A program made the position numbers and the translations under genes. The notes beneath the pieces were generated by a model. It saw nothing but the letters and a program-made list of their open reading frames with translations. It did not search any database and had not been told where the DNA came from. From Streptomyces musisoli (GTDB taxonomy: Bacteria; Actinomycetota; Actinomycetes; Streptomycetales; Streptomycetaceae), in assembly GCF_016741855.1 (NCBI RefSeq), contig NZ_JAERRH010000003.1, forward strand, positions 1-64,000: a stretch of 64,000 bases of DNA, given 5' to 3'. Below are positions 31,131-39,737 of the stretch, one piece after another (position 1 is the first letter of the stretch; each line of letters opens with the position of its first letter).

Positions 31131-32403
31131 AGTCGAAGACGTGCTCGCCGAGGGTCTCGGCGACCAGGTCGCTGCGCTCCATGAGGGTCAGGGCCTCGCC
31201 GAGGTTCTGCGGAAGCGGCTCGATGCCCATCGCGCGGCGCTCGGCGTCGGAGAGGGCCCAGACGTCGTCCTCGGCGCCCGGCGGGAGTTCGTACCCCTCC
31301 TCGATGCCCTTCAGGCCGGCGGCCAGCAGGACCGCGTAGGCCAGGTACGGGTTGGCGCCGGTGTCGAGGGAGCGGACCTCCACGCGCGCGGAGCCCGTCT
31401 TGCCGGGCTTGTACATCGGGACGCGGACCAGGGCGCTGCGGTTGTTGTGGCCCCAGCAGATGTACGAGGGGGCCTCGCCGCCCGCGCCGGCCGTGCGCTC
31501 CGAGCCGCCCCAGATGCGCTTGTAGGAGTTCACCCACTGGTTGGTGACCGCGGAGATCTCCGCCGCGTGCTTGAGCAGGCCCGCGATGAAGGAGCGGCCG
31601 ACCTTGGAGAGCTGGTACTCCGAGCCGGACTCGTAGAACGCGTTCCGGTCGCCCTCGAACAGCGACAGGTGGGTGTGCATGCCGGAGCCGGGGTGCTCGG
31701 AGAAGGGCTTCGGCATGAACGTCGCCTGGACGCCCTGCTCCAGCGCCACCTGCTTCATGACCAGGCGGAAGGTCATGATGTTGTCGGCCGTGGAGAGCGC
31801 GTCGGCGTAGCGCAGGTCGATCTCCTGCTGGCCGGGGGCGCCCTCGTGGTGGGAGAACTCCACGGAGATGCCCATGGACTCCAGCATGGTGATCGCCTGG
31901 CGGCGGAAGTCCATGCCGACGTTGGTCGGGGTGTGGTCGAAGTAGCCCGAGTTGTCGGCCGGGGTGGGGCGGGAGCCGTCCAGCGGGCGGTCCTTCAGGA
32001 GGAAGAACTCGATCTCCGGGTGGGTGTAGAAGGTGAAGCCGAGGTCGGAGGTGCGGGCCAGGGCACGCTTCAGCACGTACCTCGGGTCCGCGAAGGACGG
32101 GGAGCCGTCCGGCATGAGGATGTCGCAGAACATGCGGGCGGTGCCGGGGGTCTCCGCACGCCACGGAAGGACCTGGAAGGTGGACGGGTCCGGCTTGGCG
32201 ATCATGTCGGACTCGTAGACCCGGGCGAAGCCCTCGATGGCGGAACCGTCGAAGCCGATGCCCTCGTCGAAGGCCTGCTCCAGCTCGGCGGGGGCCACGG
32301 CGACGGACTTGAGGAAGCCCAGCACGTCCGTGAACCACAGGCGTACGAACCGGATGTCGCGCTCCTCCAACGTCCGGAGCACGAACTCCTGCTGCTTGTC
32401 CAT
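31042..32403 (-). CDS. glnA2: GlnA2-type glutamine synthetase-like ligase (probable gamma-glutamylpolyamine synthetase)
   Basis: This 453-residue glutamine synthetase-fold enzyme carries the type I blocks: FDGSAIEGFARVYESDM (the DGSS-like region), EIEFFLL (metal Glu), EFSHHEGAPGQQEIDL, GSGMHTHLSLF (metal His), NSYKRIWGG (ATP site) and ARVEVRSLD. The adenylylation-site NLYDLPPEE motif of true GlnA is absent: the C-terminus reads YELPPGAEDDVWALSDAERRAMGIEPLPQNL. GlnA2 of S. coelicolor glutamylates polyamines for their use as nitrogen source, and the close resemblance suggests the same here. The ATG at 32403 has GGAAG before it; an ATG at 32418 lacks a site. The 3' end is duplicated downstream. 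Confidence 0.9.
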   Translation of the reverse strand: MDKQQEFVLRTLEERDIRFVRLWFTDVLGFLKSVAVAPAELEQAFDEGIGFDGSAIEGFARVYESDMIAKPDPSTFQVLPWRAETPGTARMFCDILMPDGSPSFADPRYVLKRALARTSDLGFTFYTHPEIEFFLLKDRPLDGSRPTPADNSGYFDHTPTNVGMDFRRQAITMLESMGISVEFSHHEGAPGQQEIDLRYADALSTADNIMTFRLVMKQVALEQGVQATFMPKPFSEHPGSGMHTHLSLFEGDRNAFYESGSEYQLSKVGRSFIAGLLKHAAEISAVTNQWVNSYKRIWGGSERTAGAGGEAPSYICWGHNNRSALVRVPMYKPGKTGSARVEVRSLDTGANPYLAYAVLLAAGLKGIEEGYELPPGAEDDVWALSDAERRAMGIEPLPQNLGEALTLMERSDLVAETLGEHVFDFFLRNKKSEWEEYRSEVTAFELRKNLPVL

Positions 32404-32710
32404 CTTCCGCTTCCCCATCCTTGCTGGTCAGGCCGCCTGTTCCGGTACCACGGGAGGCGGTCGGGCACCTGAGCATCCCACCACAACACCATTTCACGCG
32501 CGTTGCGGACCTTGATCGCCCGAGCGTCCGCGCCCTGAACGCCTCCCGTACGGCAGGTGTACTGCGCTCACGCCCATCTTGCCTGCTCGGACCGACATCC
32601 GTAATGGCCGGTCCGCTTCATGGCGTGACCGACACCACCCCCGTTTAATTTGCATCCCAAATGCAAGTTTTCATAGCGTGGTGATCAGCCGAGTTCTCCG
32701 AGGAGTGTCG
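32404..32710. promoter_or_regulatory. divergent glnA2-hmp control region
   Basis: This 307-bp gap contains ATTTGCATCCCAAATGCAA at 32648-32666, an inverted repeat of the TTGCAT-n5-ATGCAA type that fits the Streptomyces NsrR operator. It lies 45 bp before hmp. On the glnA2 side, GCAAC-n6-GAAAT (32506 to 32491, minus strand) has the spacing of a GlnR half-site pair, though the match is weak. Confidence 0.65.
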
Positions 32711-33895
32711 ATGCTGACCGAGCAATCCGCAGCCACCGTCCGCGCCACCCTGCCCGCCGTCGGCGCGGCCATAGGCGAGATCACCGAGCGCTTCTACACG
32801 CGCCTCTTCGCCGCCCACCCCGAACTGCTGCGCGACCTGTTCAACCGCGGCAACCAGGCCGCCGGCACCCAGAAGCAGGCCCTCGCGGGCTCCATCGCCG
32901 CCTTCGCCACGCACCTGCTGGAGCACCCGGAGCAGCGGCCGGACGCCATGCTCGGCCGCATCGCGCACAAGCACGCCTCCCTCGGTGTCGCCCCCGAGCA
33001 GTACGCGGTGGTCCACGAGCACCTCTTCGCCGCGATCGCCGAGGTCCTCGGCGAGGCGGTCACGCCCGAGGTCGCCGCCGCCTGGGACGAGGTCTACTGG
33101 CTCATGGCGAACGCGCTCGTCGCCATCGAGCGGCGGCTGTACGCGGAGAGCGGCGGGCCGGGCCTGCGCGCGTGGGAGGTCGTCGAACGGGTCGAGGAGA
33201 CCGCCGACGTCGTCAGCTTCCGGGTGCGGCCGGCGGACGGGGGGCCGGTGGCCGGCTTCCGCGCCGGACAGTACGTCTCCGTGGGCGTCACCCTGCCCGA
33301 CGGCGCCCGGCAGATACGGCAGTACAGCCTGTCCGGCGCGCCGGGCGAGGCGGTGCGCCAGTTCAGCGTCAAGCGCGTGCACGGCGGCCAGACCCCCGAC
33401 GGCGAGGTCTCGCACCACCTCCACGCGCGCGTGCGGCCCGGCGACGTCCTGGAGCTGTCCGAGCCGTACGGTGATCTCGTCCTGGAGGCCGGTCCGGACA
33501 CCCCGGTGCTGCTCGCCTCGGCGGGCATCGGCGTGACCCCGATGGTCGCGATGCTGGCCGACCTCGCCGCCACCGGCCACGGCGGCCCGGTCACCGTCGT
33601 GCACGGCGACCGCTCCCCCGCCGACCACGCCCTGCGCGCCGACCACGAGGCGTACGCCGGCAAGCTGCCGGACGCCGCCGTGCACTTCTTCTACGAGCGG
33701 GACGCCGGGCCGGGCGCCCGTACCGGCCTGGTCGACCTGACCGGCATCGAGGTGCGGCCCGGCACGCGCGCGTACCTGTGCGGTCCGCTGCCCTTCATGC
33801 GCGCGGTCCGCGCCCAGCTGGTCGAGAAGGGCGTGGCCCCGGCCGACATCCACTACGAGGTGTTCGGCCCGGACCTGTGGCTGGCGCAGGGCTGA
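32711..33895 (+). CDS. hmp: flavohemoglobin (nitric oxide dioxygenase)
   Basis: Flavohemoglobin converts nitric oxide to nitrate using NAD(P)H and oxygen. It has 394 residues in three domains. The N-terminal globin (1-140) has FNRGNQ, a proximal-His region HKHASLGV and the distal YTRLF. The FAD domain follows, with RQYSLSGAP and the GEVSHHLH loop. The C-terminal NAD domain has LASAGIGVTPMVAML and YLCGPLPFMRAV. The ATG at 32711 has AGGAG 5 nt upstream. An NsrR-type inverted repeat precedes it and a probable NsrR gene follows in convergent orientation, so nitric-oxide induction is very likely. Confidence 0.95.
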   Translation: MLTEQSAATVRATLPAVGAAIGEITERFYTRLFAAHPELLRDLFNRGNQAAGTQKQALAGSIAAFATHLLEHPEQRPDAMLGRIAHKHASLGVAPEQYAVVHEHLFAAIAEVLGEAVTPEVAAAWDEVYWLMANALVAIERRLYAESGGPGLRAWEVVERVEETADVVSFRVRPADGGPVAGFRAGQYVSVGVTLPDGARQIRQYSLSGAPGEAVRQFSVKRVHGGQTPDGEVSHHLHARVRPGDVLELSEPYGDLVLEAGPDTPVLLASAGIGVTPMVAMLADLAATGHGGPVTVVHGDRSPADHALRADHEAYAGKLPDAAVHFFYERDAGPGARTGLVDLTGIEVRPGTRAYLCGPLPFMRAVRAQLVEKGVAPADIHYEVFGPDLWLAQG

Positions 33896-34101
33896 GCGCC
33901 GGCCCTTCGGACAGCCCGAGGCGCCGGATCACCCCGGAGTGCGGGCCGAAGACCGACGGCGCACCACGGAGTGGCCGGCGCCGGCGCCGACGGCCAGGTC
34001 GAAGGCGTCCGGCCTGTCATGACGGCCCCGTCGTCGTATCGAGTCGGGGGCCGGCCGTCACCAGACGCACTCGGTGACCAGCGGCCGGTTCCGGCCAGGG
34101 G

Positions 34102-34548
34102 TCAGCCGTTTTCGGCCGGACCGCGGGTGATGCCGAGCAGCAGCGGGCCGGTCGGGTCGGCGACGATGTCGGAGACCGTCACCGGGTCCAGCGCGGCGTA
34201 GAACGCCTCCTGGGCCCGGCGCAGCGCCCCGCGGAGCCGGCACCCCGAGTTCAGCGGGCAGGGGGTCGCCCCCTCGCACTCGACCACGTCGCCGTCGCCC
34301 TCGAAGGTGCGGACCACCGCGCCGACCGACGCCGCGCGGCCTCGCTCCGTCAGCGCCAGCCCGCCGCCCCGGCCCCGGCGGGCGTCGACCAGGCCCAGGT
34401 GCTGGAGTTCGGCGACGACCTTCGCGGCGTGCGTGTACGGCACGTCCATGTCGGCGGCGACCTGGCGGGTCGTGGGGGTGGTGCCGACGGCCACGGCCAG
34501 TCGCATCAGGACACGCAGGGCCAGGTCGGTGGAGCGCAACAGCCGCAT
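34102..34548 (-). CDS. nsrR: NsrR-type Rrf2 family nitric-oxide-sensing repressor
   Basis: This 148-residue Rrf2 regulator has an N-terminal winged helix (STDLALRVLMRLAVA to VPYTHAAKVVAELQHLGLV, then the wing ARRGRGGGLALTE). Three cysteines, C91, C97 and C103, in VECEGATPCPLNSGCRL match the iron-sulfur ligands of NsrR. The cluster reacts with nitric oxide and releases the operator. The start at ATG 34548 follows the S. coelicolor protein; an ATG at 34572 is in frame. It is convergent with hmp, its probable main target. The upstream TACGCATCC may be a weak half operator. Confidence 0.9.
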   Translation of the reverse strand: MRLLRSTDLALRVLMRLAVAVGTTPTTRQVAADMDVPYTHAAKVVAELQHLGLVDARRGRGGGLALTERGRAASVGAVVRTFEGDGDVVECEGATPCPLNSGCRLRGALRRAQEAFYAALDPVTVSDIVADPTGPLLLGITRGPAENG

Positions 34549-34683
34549 ACGACGAGGGTAAGTAATACGCATCCTGGCTTCAAATTTTCCGCTTGCCGTG
34601 CCCTCTACGGAAGCGTGCCCTTTCCGCACTACGATCAGCGGGCCCCACCGTCCAGCCCATTCCCTTCCAGAAGGACACGCCTC

Positions 34684-35361
34684 ATGGGTTCCGGCAAGAA
34701 CAGCAGCACCGCGGCGCGCAAGGCGCGCATAGAGGAGATGCGGCGCGCCGAGCGTGCCCGGGAGAGCCGTAACCGGATCCTCGTCATCGCCGCCAGCGTG
34801 GTGGTCGTCGCCGGTCTCGCGGTCGGCGGTGTGGTCCTCGTGAACTCGCAGTCGGACAAGAAGGACATCGCCACGAGCGACGACGGCAAGGGCTCGGGTG
34901 ACTCCGGGCACTTCACCACCGGCGAGGACGGGGTGAAGACCTGGACGGGCAAGCTGTCCCGGACGCACGTGACGGACAAGGTGGCGTACCCGATGCACCC
35001 GCCGGTCGGCGGCAACCACAACCCGGTCTGGCTGAACTGCAACGGCAACGTGTACACCGAGCCGGTGCAGGACGAGAACGCCGTGCACGCGCTGGAGCAC
35101 GGCGCGGTCTGGGTGACGTACACCGCCAAGGCGCAGAAGGCCGACGTCGACGCGCTCGCGGCCAAGGTGAAGAAGACGCCGTACTCGCTGATGAGCCCGT
35201 ACGAGAACCAGGACGCCCCGCTGATCCTGTCGGCCTGGGGCCACCAGGTGGCGGTGAAGAGCGCGAAGGATCCGGAAGTGGACAAGTTCTTCGCCACCTA
35301 CGTGCAGGGCCGCCAGACGCCCGAGCCCGGCGCCTCGTGCACCGGCGGGGTCATGAAGTGA
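34684..35361 (+). CDS. DUF3105 membrane-anchored protein
   Basis: The protein has 225 residues: a short basic cytoplasmic tail, one transmembrane segment (ILVIAASVVVVAGLAVGGVVLV) and an extracytoplasmic DUF3105 domain with YPMHPPVGGNHNPVWLNCNGNVY, ALEHGAVWVTY and SPYENQDAPLILSAWGHQV. The conserved His and Cys residues suggest metal binding, but the function of the family is not known. The ATG at 34684 follows AAGGAC. The stop overlaps the GTG of the DUF305 gene (GTGA), so the pair is co-translated. Confidence 0.88.
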   Translation: MGSGKNSSTAARKARIEEMRRAERARESRNRILVIAASVVVVAGLAVGGVVLVNSQSDKKDIATSDDGKGSGDSGHFTTGEDGVKTWTGKLSRTHVTDKVAYPMHPPVGGNHNPVWLNCNGNVYTEPVQDENAVHALEHGAVWVTYTAKAQKADVDALAAKVKKTPYSLMSPYENQDAPLILSAWGHQVAVKSAKDPEVDKFFATYVQGRQTPEPGASCTGGVMK

Positions 35362-35990
35362 GCCGGCGCCGCATCGGCTGGGTCGCCGGATCCGCGGCGG
35401 CGGTGCTCGTCGCGGCCGGCGCGATCACCTACGCGGTCGCCGAGGAGTCCGGCGGACCGGGCGCGAGGACGCCGAGCGCGGAGTCGGCCGACGCCGGCTT
35501 CGCGCGGGACATGGCCGTCCACCACCAGCAGGCAGTCGAGATGTCGTACATCGTGCGGGACCGCACGAAGAACGAGGAAGTGCGGCGGCTCGCGTACGAC
35601 ATCGCGCAGACGCAGGCCAACCAGCGCGGGATGCTGCTGGGCTGGCTGGACCTGTGGGAGCTGCCCAAGGTGTCGGCCGACCCGCCGATGACCTGGATGG
35701 GCATGCGCGGCATGGTCTCCGGCGAGGACGGCGCGCTGATGCCGGGCATGGCGACCGACACGGAGCTGAAGAAGCTCCAGTCGCTGAACGGCAAGCAGGC
35801 GGAGATCCTCTACCTCCAGCTCATGACGGCCCATCACAAGGGCGGCATCCACATGGCCGAGGGCTGTGTCGCCAAGTGCACCGTCGACGTGGAGAAGCGG
35901 CTCGCGCAGGGCATGGTCGACGCGCAGCAGTCGGAGATCGAGTTGATGACCGGGATGCTCAAGGAGCGGGGCGCACAACCGCGTCAGTGA
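35358..35990 (+). CDS. DUF305 (ferritin-like) membrane-anchored protein
   Basis: The protein has 210 residues with one N-terminal helix and two DUF305 halves. FARDMAVHHQQAVEMSYIVRDRTKNEEVRRLAYDIAQTQANQRGML and LMTAHHKGGIHMAEGCVAKCTVDVEKRLAQGMVDAQQSEIELMTGML carry the paired His and Met residues expected of a metal-binding four-helix bundle. DUF305 proteins are often tied to copper handling, but that is family knowledge rather than proof. The GTG at 35358 overlaps the DUF3105 stop. Together they form a probable two-gene extracytoplasmic unit. Confidence 0.88.
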   Translation: MSRRRIGWVAGSAAAVLVAAGAITYAVAEESGGPGARTPSAESADAGFARDMAVHHQQAVEMSYIVRDRTKNEEVRRLAYDIAQTQANQRGMLLGWLDLWELPKVSADPPMTWMGMRGMVSGEDGALMPGMATDTELKKLQSLNGKQAEILYLQLMTAHHKGGIHMAEGCVAKCTVDVEKRLAQGMVDAQQSEIELMTGMLKERGAQPRQ

Positions 35991-36224
35991 ACAGCCGACC
36001 GGCCGTTCCGTTACGTAACCGTGAGGAACGAAAGGCGCAATTCCCCCTATCTGACGGCTACTTGAGCTTCTCTTGACTTTTACGTTCCCCTGGCATGAAC
36101 GGTTCATCGAAAGAGTGGCCCCCATCGTGTGATCCACTCGCCGGCCGACACCGCCGCGGGCCGGCGCGCGGAAACGCGACGTACCAGCCACTACGTGCAT
36201 GCGAACCGCATCGCAGGGGGTTCT

Positions 36225-38171
36225 ATGAGATCCAACCGCGCCACCGTACGCGCCGGTGTGAGCATGGCAGCGACACTGCCCATGATCGCCGGCGCGCTGG
36301 CGCTGGGCATACCCGCGGCACACGCTGCGGACAGCCCCGCCCGTGACGTTCTGAAGGGCAGCAAGCCGCTCTGGGCCACGGCCAAGGCGGACAAGGGCGC
36401 GACCTCGAACAGCGCCCAGGTCAAGGCCCGCGTCTACCTGGCCGGCAAGGACGCGGCAGGACTCGCCGCCTACGCCAAGGCCGTGTCCGACCCGAACTCG
36501 CCTCTCTACGGCAAGTACCTGAGCGCCAAGAAGGCGCAGGCGCGCTTCGGCGCCACCAAGGAGCAGGTCACCGCGGTCAAGTCCTGGCTGAAGTCGGCCG
36601 GTCTGACCATCACCTCGGTCACCCCGCACTACGTCGCCGTCTCCGGTGACGTGGCCGCCGCCGAGAAGGCGTTCGGCACCCAGCTGCACAACTTCGCCAA
36701 GGGCTCGAAGACTTACCGGGCCCCGGCGCAGACGGCCTCCGTGCCGGCCGGCCTCAAGGGCGCCGTCCTGACCGTCACCGGCCTGGACAGCGCGCCGCAC
36801 AAGTCGAACCACGACGACCAGCTTCCGCCGCCGGACGCCGTGTTCAAGAACGCCGGACCGTTCTCCTCGTACTACGGCTCGAACATCGCGACCACGCTGC
36901 CGGACGCGTACGGCCAGAAGATCCCGTACGCGGTCAAGGGTTACACCGGCAAGCAGCTGCGCGCCGCGTACGGCGCCGGCGCGTACACCGGCAAGAAGGT
37001 CCGCATCGCGATCACGGACGCGTACGCCTCCCCGACGATCGCCTTCGACGCGGCCTCGTACGCGAAGAAGAACGGTGACGCGGCCTGGAAGACCGGCCAG
37101 CTGCACCAGGTGCTGCCGAAGAACTACACGAAGACCGAGGAGTGCGGCGCGGCCGGCTGGTACGGCGAGGAGACCCTCGACGTCGAGGCCGTGCACGCGG
37201 TCGCGCCGGCCGCCGACGTCACGTACGTGGGCGCGGCCTCCTGCTACGACGACGACCTGCTGGACTCGCTCGGCAAGATCGTCGACAACCACCTGGCCGA
37301 CATCGTCTCCAACTCCTGGGGCGACATCGAGGCCAACCAGACGCCGGACCTCGCGGCCGCCTACGACCAGGTCTTCCAGCTGGGCGCGGTGCAGGGCATC
37401 GGCTTCTACTTCTCCTCCGGTGACGACGGCGACCAAGCCGCGGCCTCCGGCACCAAGCAGGTCGACACCCCGGCCAACTCGGCCTGGGTGACCGCGGTCG
37501 GCGGCACCTCGCTGGCCGTCGGCAAGGGCGACAAGTACCAGTGGGAGACCGGCTGGGGCACCGAGAAGGCGACCCTGTCGGCCGACGGCAAGAGCTGGGC
37601 AGGCTTCCCCGGCGCGTTCACCTCGGGCGCGGGCGGCGGCACCAGCAAGACCGTGCCGCAGCCGTACTACCAGAAGAACGTCGTGCCCAAGGCGCTGGCC
37701 ACGGCCAACAACGCCGCCGGCAACCGCGTCGTGCCGGACATCGCGGCCATCGCCGACCCGAACACCGGCTTCCTCGTCGGGCAGACCCAGACCTTCCCCG
37801 ACGGCTCGGAGAGGTACAGCGAGTACCGCATCGGCGGCACCTCGCTGGCCGCTCCGGTGATCGCGGCGGTCCAGGCCCTGGCCCAGGAGGCGCAGGGCGG
37901 CAAGGCGCTCGGCTTCGCCAACCCGGCGATCTACGCCAAGTACGGCAAGAAGGGCGTCTTCCACGACGTCACGGACAACCCGACGGGCTCCGGCCTGGCG
38001 GTCGCCCGCGTGGACTTCGCCAACGGCCTGAACGCCAAGGACGGCCTGCTGTACTCGGTCCGCAGCCTGGGCAAGGACAGCTCGCTGTCCGCGGTGAAGG
38101 GCTACGACGACGTGACGGGCGTCGGCTCCCCGGCCAACGGCTACGTGAAGTCGTACACGCGAAAGCACTGA
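36225..38171 (+). CDS. secreted S53-family (sedolisin) serine protease
   Basis: This 648-residue pre-pro-enzyme has a signal peptide ending AHA, a pro-domain (about 35-190: ARVYLAGKDAAGLAAYAKAVSDPNSPLYGKYLS) and the S53 catalytic domain. The Glu and Asp of the sedolisin triad lie in GEETLDVEAVHAVAP (E and D near 315-318), the oxyanion Asp in SSGDDGD (near 400) and the nucleophile Ser in GGTSLAAPV (near 540). The calcium site is YDDVTGVGSP near the end. Relatives in Streptomyces remove tripeptides or cut at acidic pH. The ATG at 36225 follows AGGGGG. The upstream region has a TTGACT-like -35 near 36073 and is less GC-rich. Confidence 0.92.
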   Translation: MRSNRATVRAGVSMAATLPMIAGALALGIPAAHAADSPARDVLKGSKPLWATAKADKGATSNSAQVKARVYLAGKDAAGLAAYAKAVSDPNSPLYGKYLSAKKAQARFGATKEQVTAVKSWLKSAGLTITSVTPHYVAVSGDVAAAEKAFGTQLHNFAKGSKTYRAPAQTASVPAGLKGAVLTVTGLDSAPHKSNHDDQLPPPDAVFKNAGPFSSYYGSNIATTLPDAYGQKIPYAVKGYTGKQLRAAYGAGAYTGKKVRIAITDAYASPTIAFDAASYAKKNGDAAWKTGQLHQVLPKNYTKTEECGAAGWYGEETLDVEAVHAVAPAADVTYVGAASCYDDDLLDSLGKIVDNHLADIVSNSWGDIEANQTPDLAAAYDQVFQLGAVQGIGFYFSSGDDGDQAAASGTKQVDTPANSAWVTAVGGTSLAVGKGDKYQWETGWGTEKATLSADGKSWAGFPGAFTSGAGGGTSKTVPQPYYQKNVVPKALATANNAAGNRVVPDIAAIADPNTGFLVGQTQTFPDGSERYSEYRIGGTSLAAPVIAAVQALAQEAQGGKALGFANPAIYAKYGKKGVFHDVTDNPTGSGLAVARVDFANGLNAKDGLLYSVRSLGKDSSLSAVKGYDDVTGVGSPANGYVKSYTRKH

Positions 38172-38200
38172 CCCGCTGACGCTCTGACCCACCGAGCAAA

Positions 38201-38232
38201 GGGGGCGTGAGGCCTACCGGCCTCACGCCCCC
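38201..38232. terminator. terminator hairpin of the S53 protease gene
   Basis: Perfect 14-bp arms (GGGGGCGTGAGGCC and its complement) around a TACC loop lie 30 bp after the stop codon. It is preceded by GAGCAAA and is the clearest terminator shape in the window. Confidence 0.85.
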
Positions 38233-38364
38233 TCCGCATCCCCCGCCCCCTCAGCCCCCACCGCGATTGGCGGATTCGTTCCAGGGGGCGTAACAAAGCT
38301 GCTGGTCAGAGGAGCGAGCGGGTGGCGGAAGTGGTACAGAACTGCCAATCACCGCGGTGAGGGC

Positions 38365-38383
38365 GGGGTGGGGTGGGGTGGGG
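38365..38383 (+). repeat. G-quadruplex-type GGGGT run
   Basis: GGGGTGGGGTGGGGTGGGG gives four runs of four G with single-base loops, directly beside the stop codon of the minus-strand MFS gene. On the template or message side it can slow polymerase or block 3' decay. Confidence 0.6.
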
Positions 38384-39643
38384 TCAGGGGTGCAGGGCTC
38401 CCGGCTCCTCCGGGAGGTGGGAGGTGACCACCCGGCCGGGCGGCGGGGTTCCACGGCCGGACGGCGGGGTGTTCCGGGGCGTTGGGGGAGTCTTCCTGTG
38501 GCGGTCGACCGCTTGCGCCACGCTCGCCACGCCCAGGCCCAGTACCGCCAGGGCCGCGCCCGCGAGGGCGGGGGACGTCGTGCCGAAGCCCGCGGCGAGG
38601 GCCAGGCCGCCGATCCAGGCGCCGCCGGCGTTGGCCAGGTTGAAGGCCGCCTGGTTGGCCGAGGAGGCCAGGGAGGGGGCCGCCGCGGCCTTCTCCATCA
38701 CCATCAGCTGGAGCGGGGACCCGGTGACGAACGCCGCCATGCCTAGGAGGGTCACCGCGAGGGCCGCGCTCGCTTCCGCCCGCATGAGGAGCGGGAAGAG
38801 CGCCAGGACCGCCACGAGCGAGGCCAGGCCACCGAAGAGGGTGCCGCGCAGGGAGTGGTCCGCGAGGCGGCCGCCCAACAGGTTGCCCGCCGTGGCGCCG
38901 ACACCGAAGAGGGCGAGGAGCAGGGTCACGTTCGCCTCGGCGAAACCGGCCGCGTCAGTCAGCATGGGGGTCACGTAGCTGTACGCCGCGAAGAGCGCGC
39001 CGAAGCCGGCCACGGTGGTGCCGAGGGCCAGCCAGACCGGCAGTGACGTCAGGGCGGCGAGTTCGCCGCGCAGGCCGGCCGACGAGGCCGCGTGCTCCCT
39101 GTCGTGCGGGATCAGCAGGGCCAGCGAGGCGATCGCGGCCAGGCCGATCACGCTCACCGCCAGGAACGTCGCCCGCCAGCCGAAGTGCTGGCCCATGAGG
39201 GTGGCGGCGGGCACACCGGCGATGTTGGCGACGGTCAGGCCGAGGAACATCAGGGACACCGAGCGGGCCTTGCGCTCCGGCGGGACCATCGCGGTGGCGA
39301 CGACCGCGCCCACACCGAAGAAGGCGCCGTGCGGCAGGCCGCTGAGGAAGCGGGCGGCGAGCAGGGAGCCGTTCCCGGGGGCGAGCGCGGAGAGCGCATT
39401 GCCCACGACGAACAGGGACATGAGGGCCATCAGGACCGTGCGGCGGGACATGCGCGCGGTCACGGCCGCCAGCAGCGGGGCACCGATGACGACGCCCAGC
39501 GCGTACGCCGAGACCAGGTGCCCGGCGGCGGGGATCGAGATGTGCAGGTCGTCCGCGACGTCGGGCAGCAGGCCCATCATCACGAACTCGGTCGTACCGA
39601 TGCCGAAGGCGCCCACGGCGAGGGCGAGCAGGGCCAGGGGCAT
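38384..39643 (-). CDS. MFS transporter (drug efflux, Cmx/AraJ-like)
   Basis: A 419-residue, 12-helix proton-driven exporter. The N-terminal GAFGIGTTEFVMMGLLPDVADDL and the loop ARMSRRTVLMALM are typical of the DHA1 chloramphenicol/arabinose-efflux branch, with the antiporter motif C region GLPHGAFFGVGAVVA in helix 5. The C-terminal tail is a Pro/Arg/Thr-rich extension (KTPPTPRNTPPSGRG) of low complexity. The ATG at 39643 follows AAAGG. Substrate unknown. No regulator sits next to it. Confidence 0.88.
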   Translation of the reverse strand: MPLALLALAVGAFGIGTTEFVMMGLLPDVADDLHISIPAAGHLVSAYALGVVIGAPLLAAVTARMSRRTVLMALMSLFVVGNALSALAPGNGSLLAARFLSGLPHGAFFGVGAVVATAMVPPERKARSVSLMFLGLTVANIAGVPAATLMGQHFGWRATFLAVSVIGLAAIASLALLIPHDREHAASSAGLRGELAALTSLPVWLALGTTVAGFGALFAAYSYVTPMLTDAAGFAEANVTLLLALFGVGATAGNLLGGRLADHSLRGTLFGGLASLVAVLALFPLLMRAEASAALAVTLLGMAAFVTGSPLQLMVMEKAAAAPSLASSANQAAFNLANAGGAWIGGLALAAGFGTTSPALAGAALAVLGLGVASVAQAVDRHRKTPPTPRNTPPSGRGTPPPGRVVTSHLPEEPGALHP

Positions 39644-39737
39644 GAAGGACCTTTCAGAGCGGAGTGCCGTACGGGTTCGAGTCTCTCAGTAAGTTCCCGT
39701 ACGGAACAAATACTCCGGGGCCCGGCATTCCAGCGGG

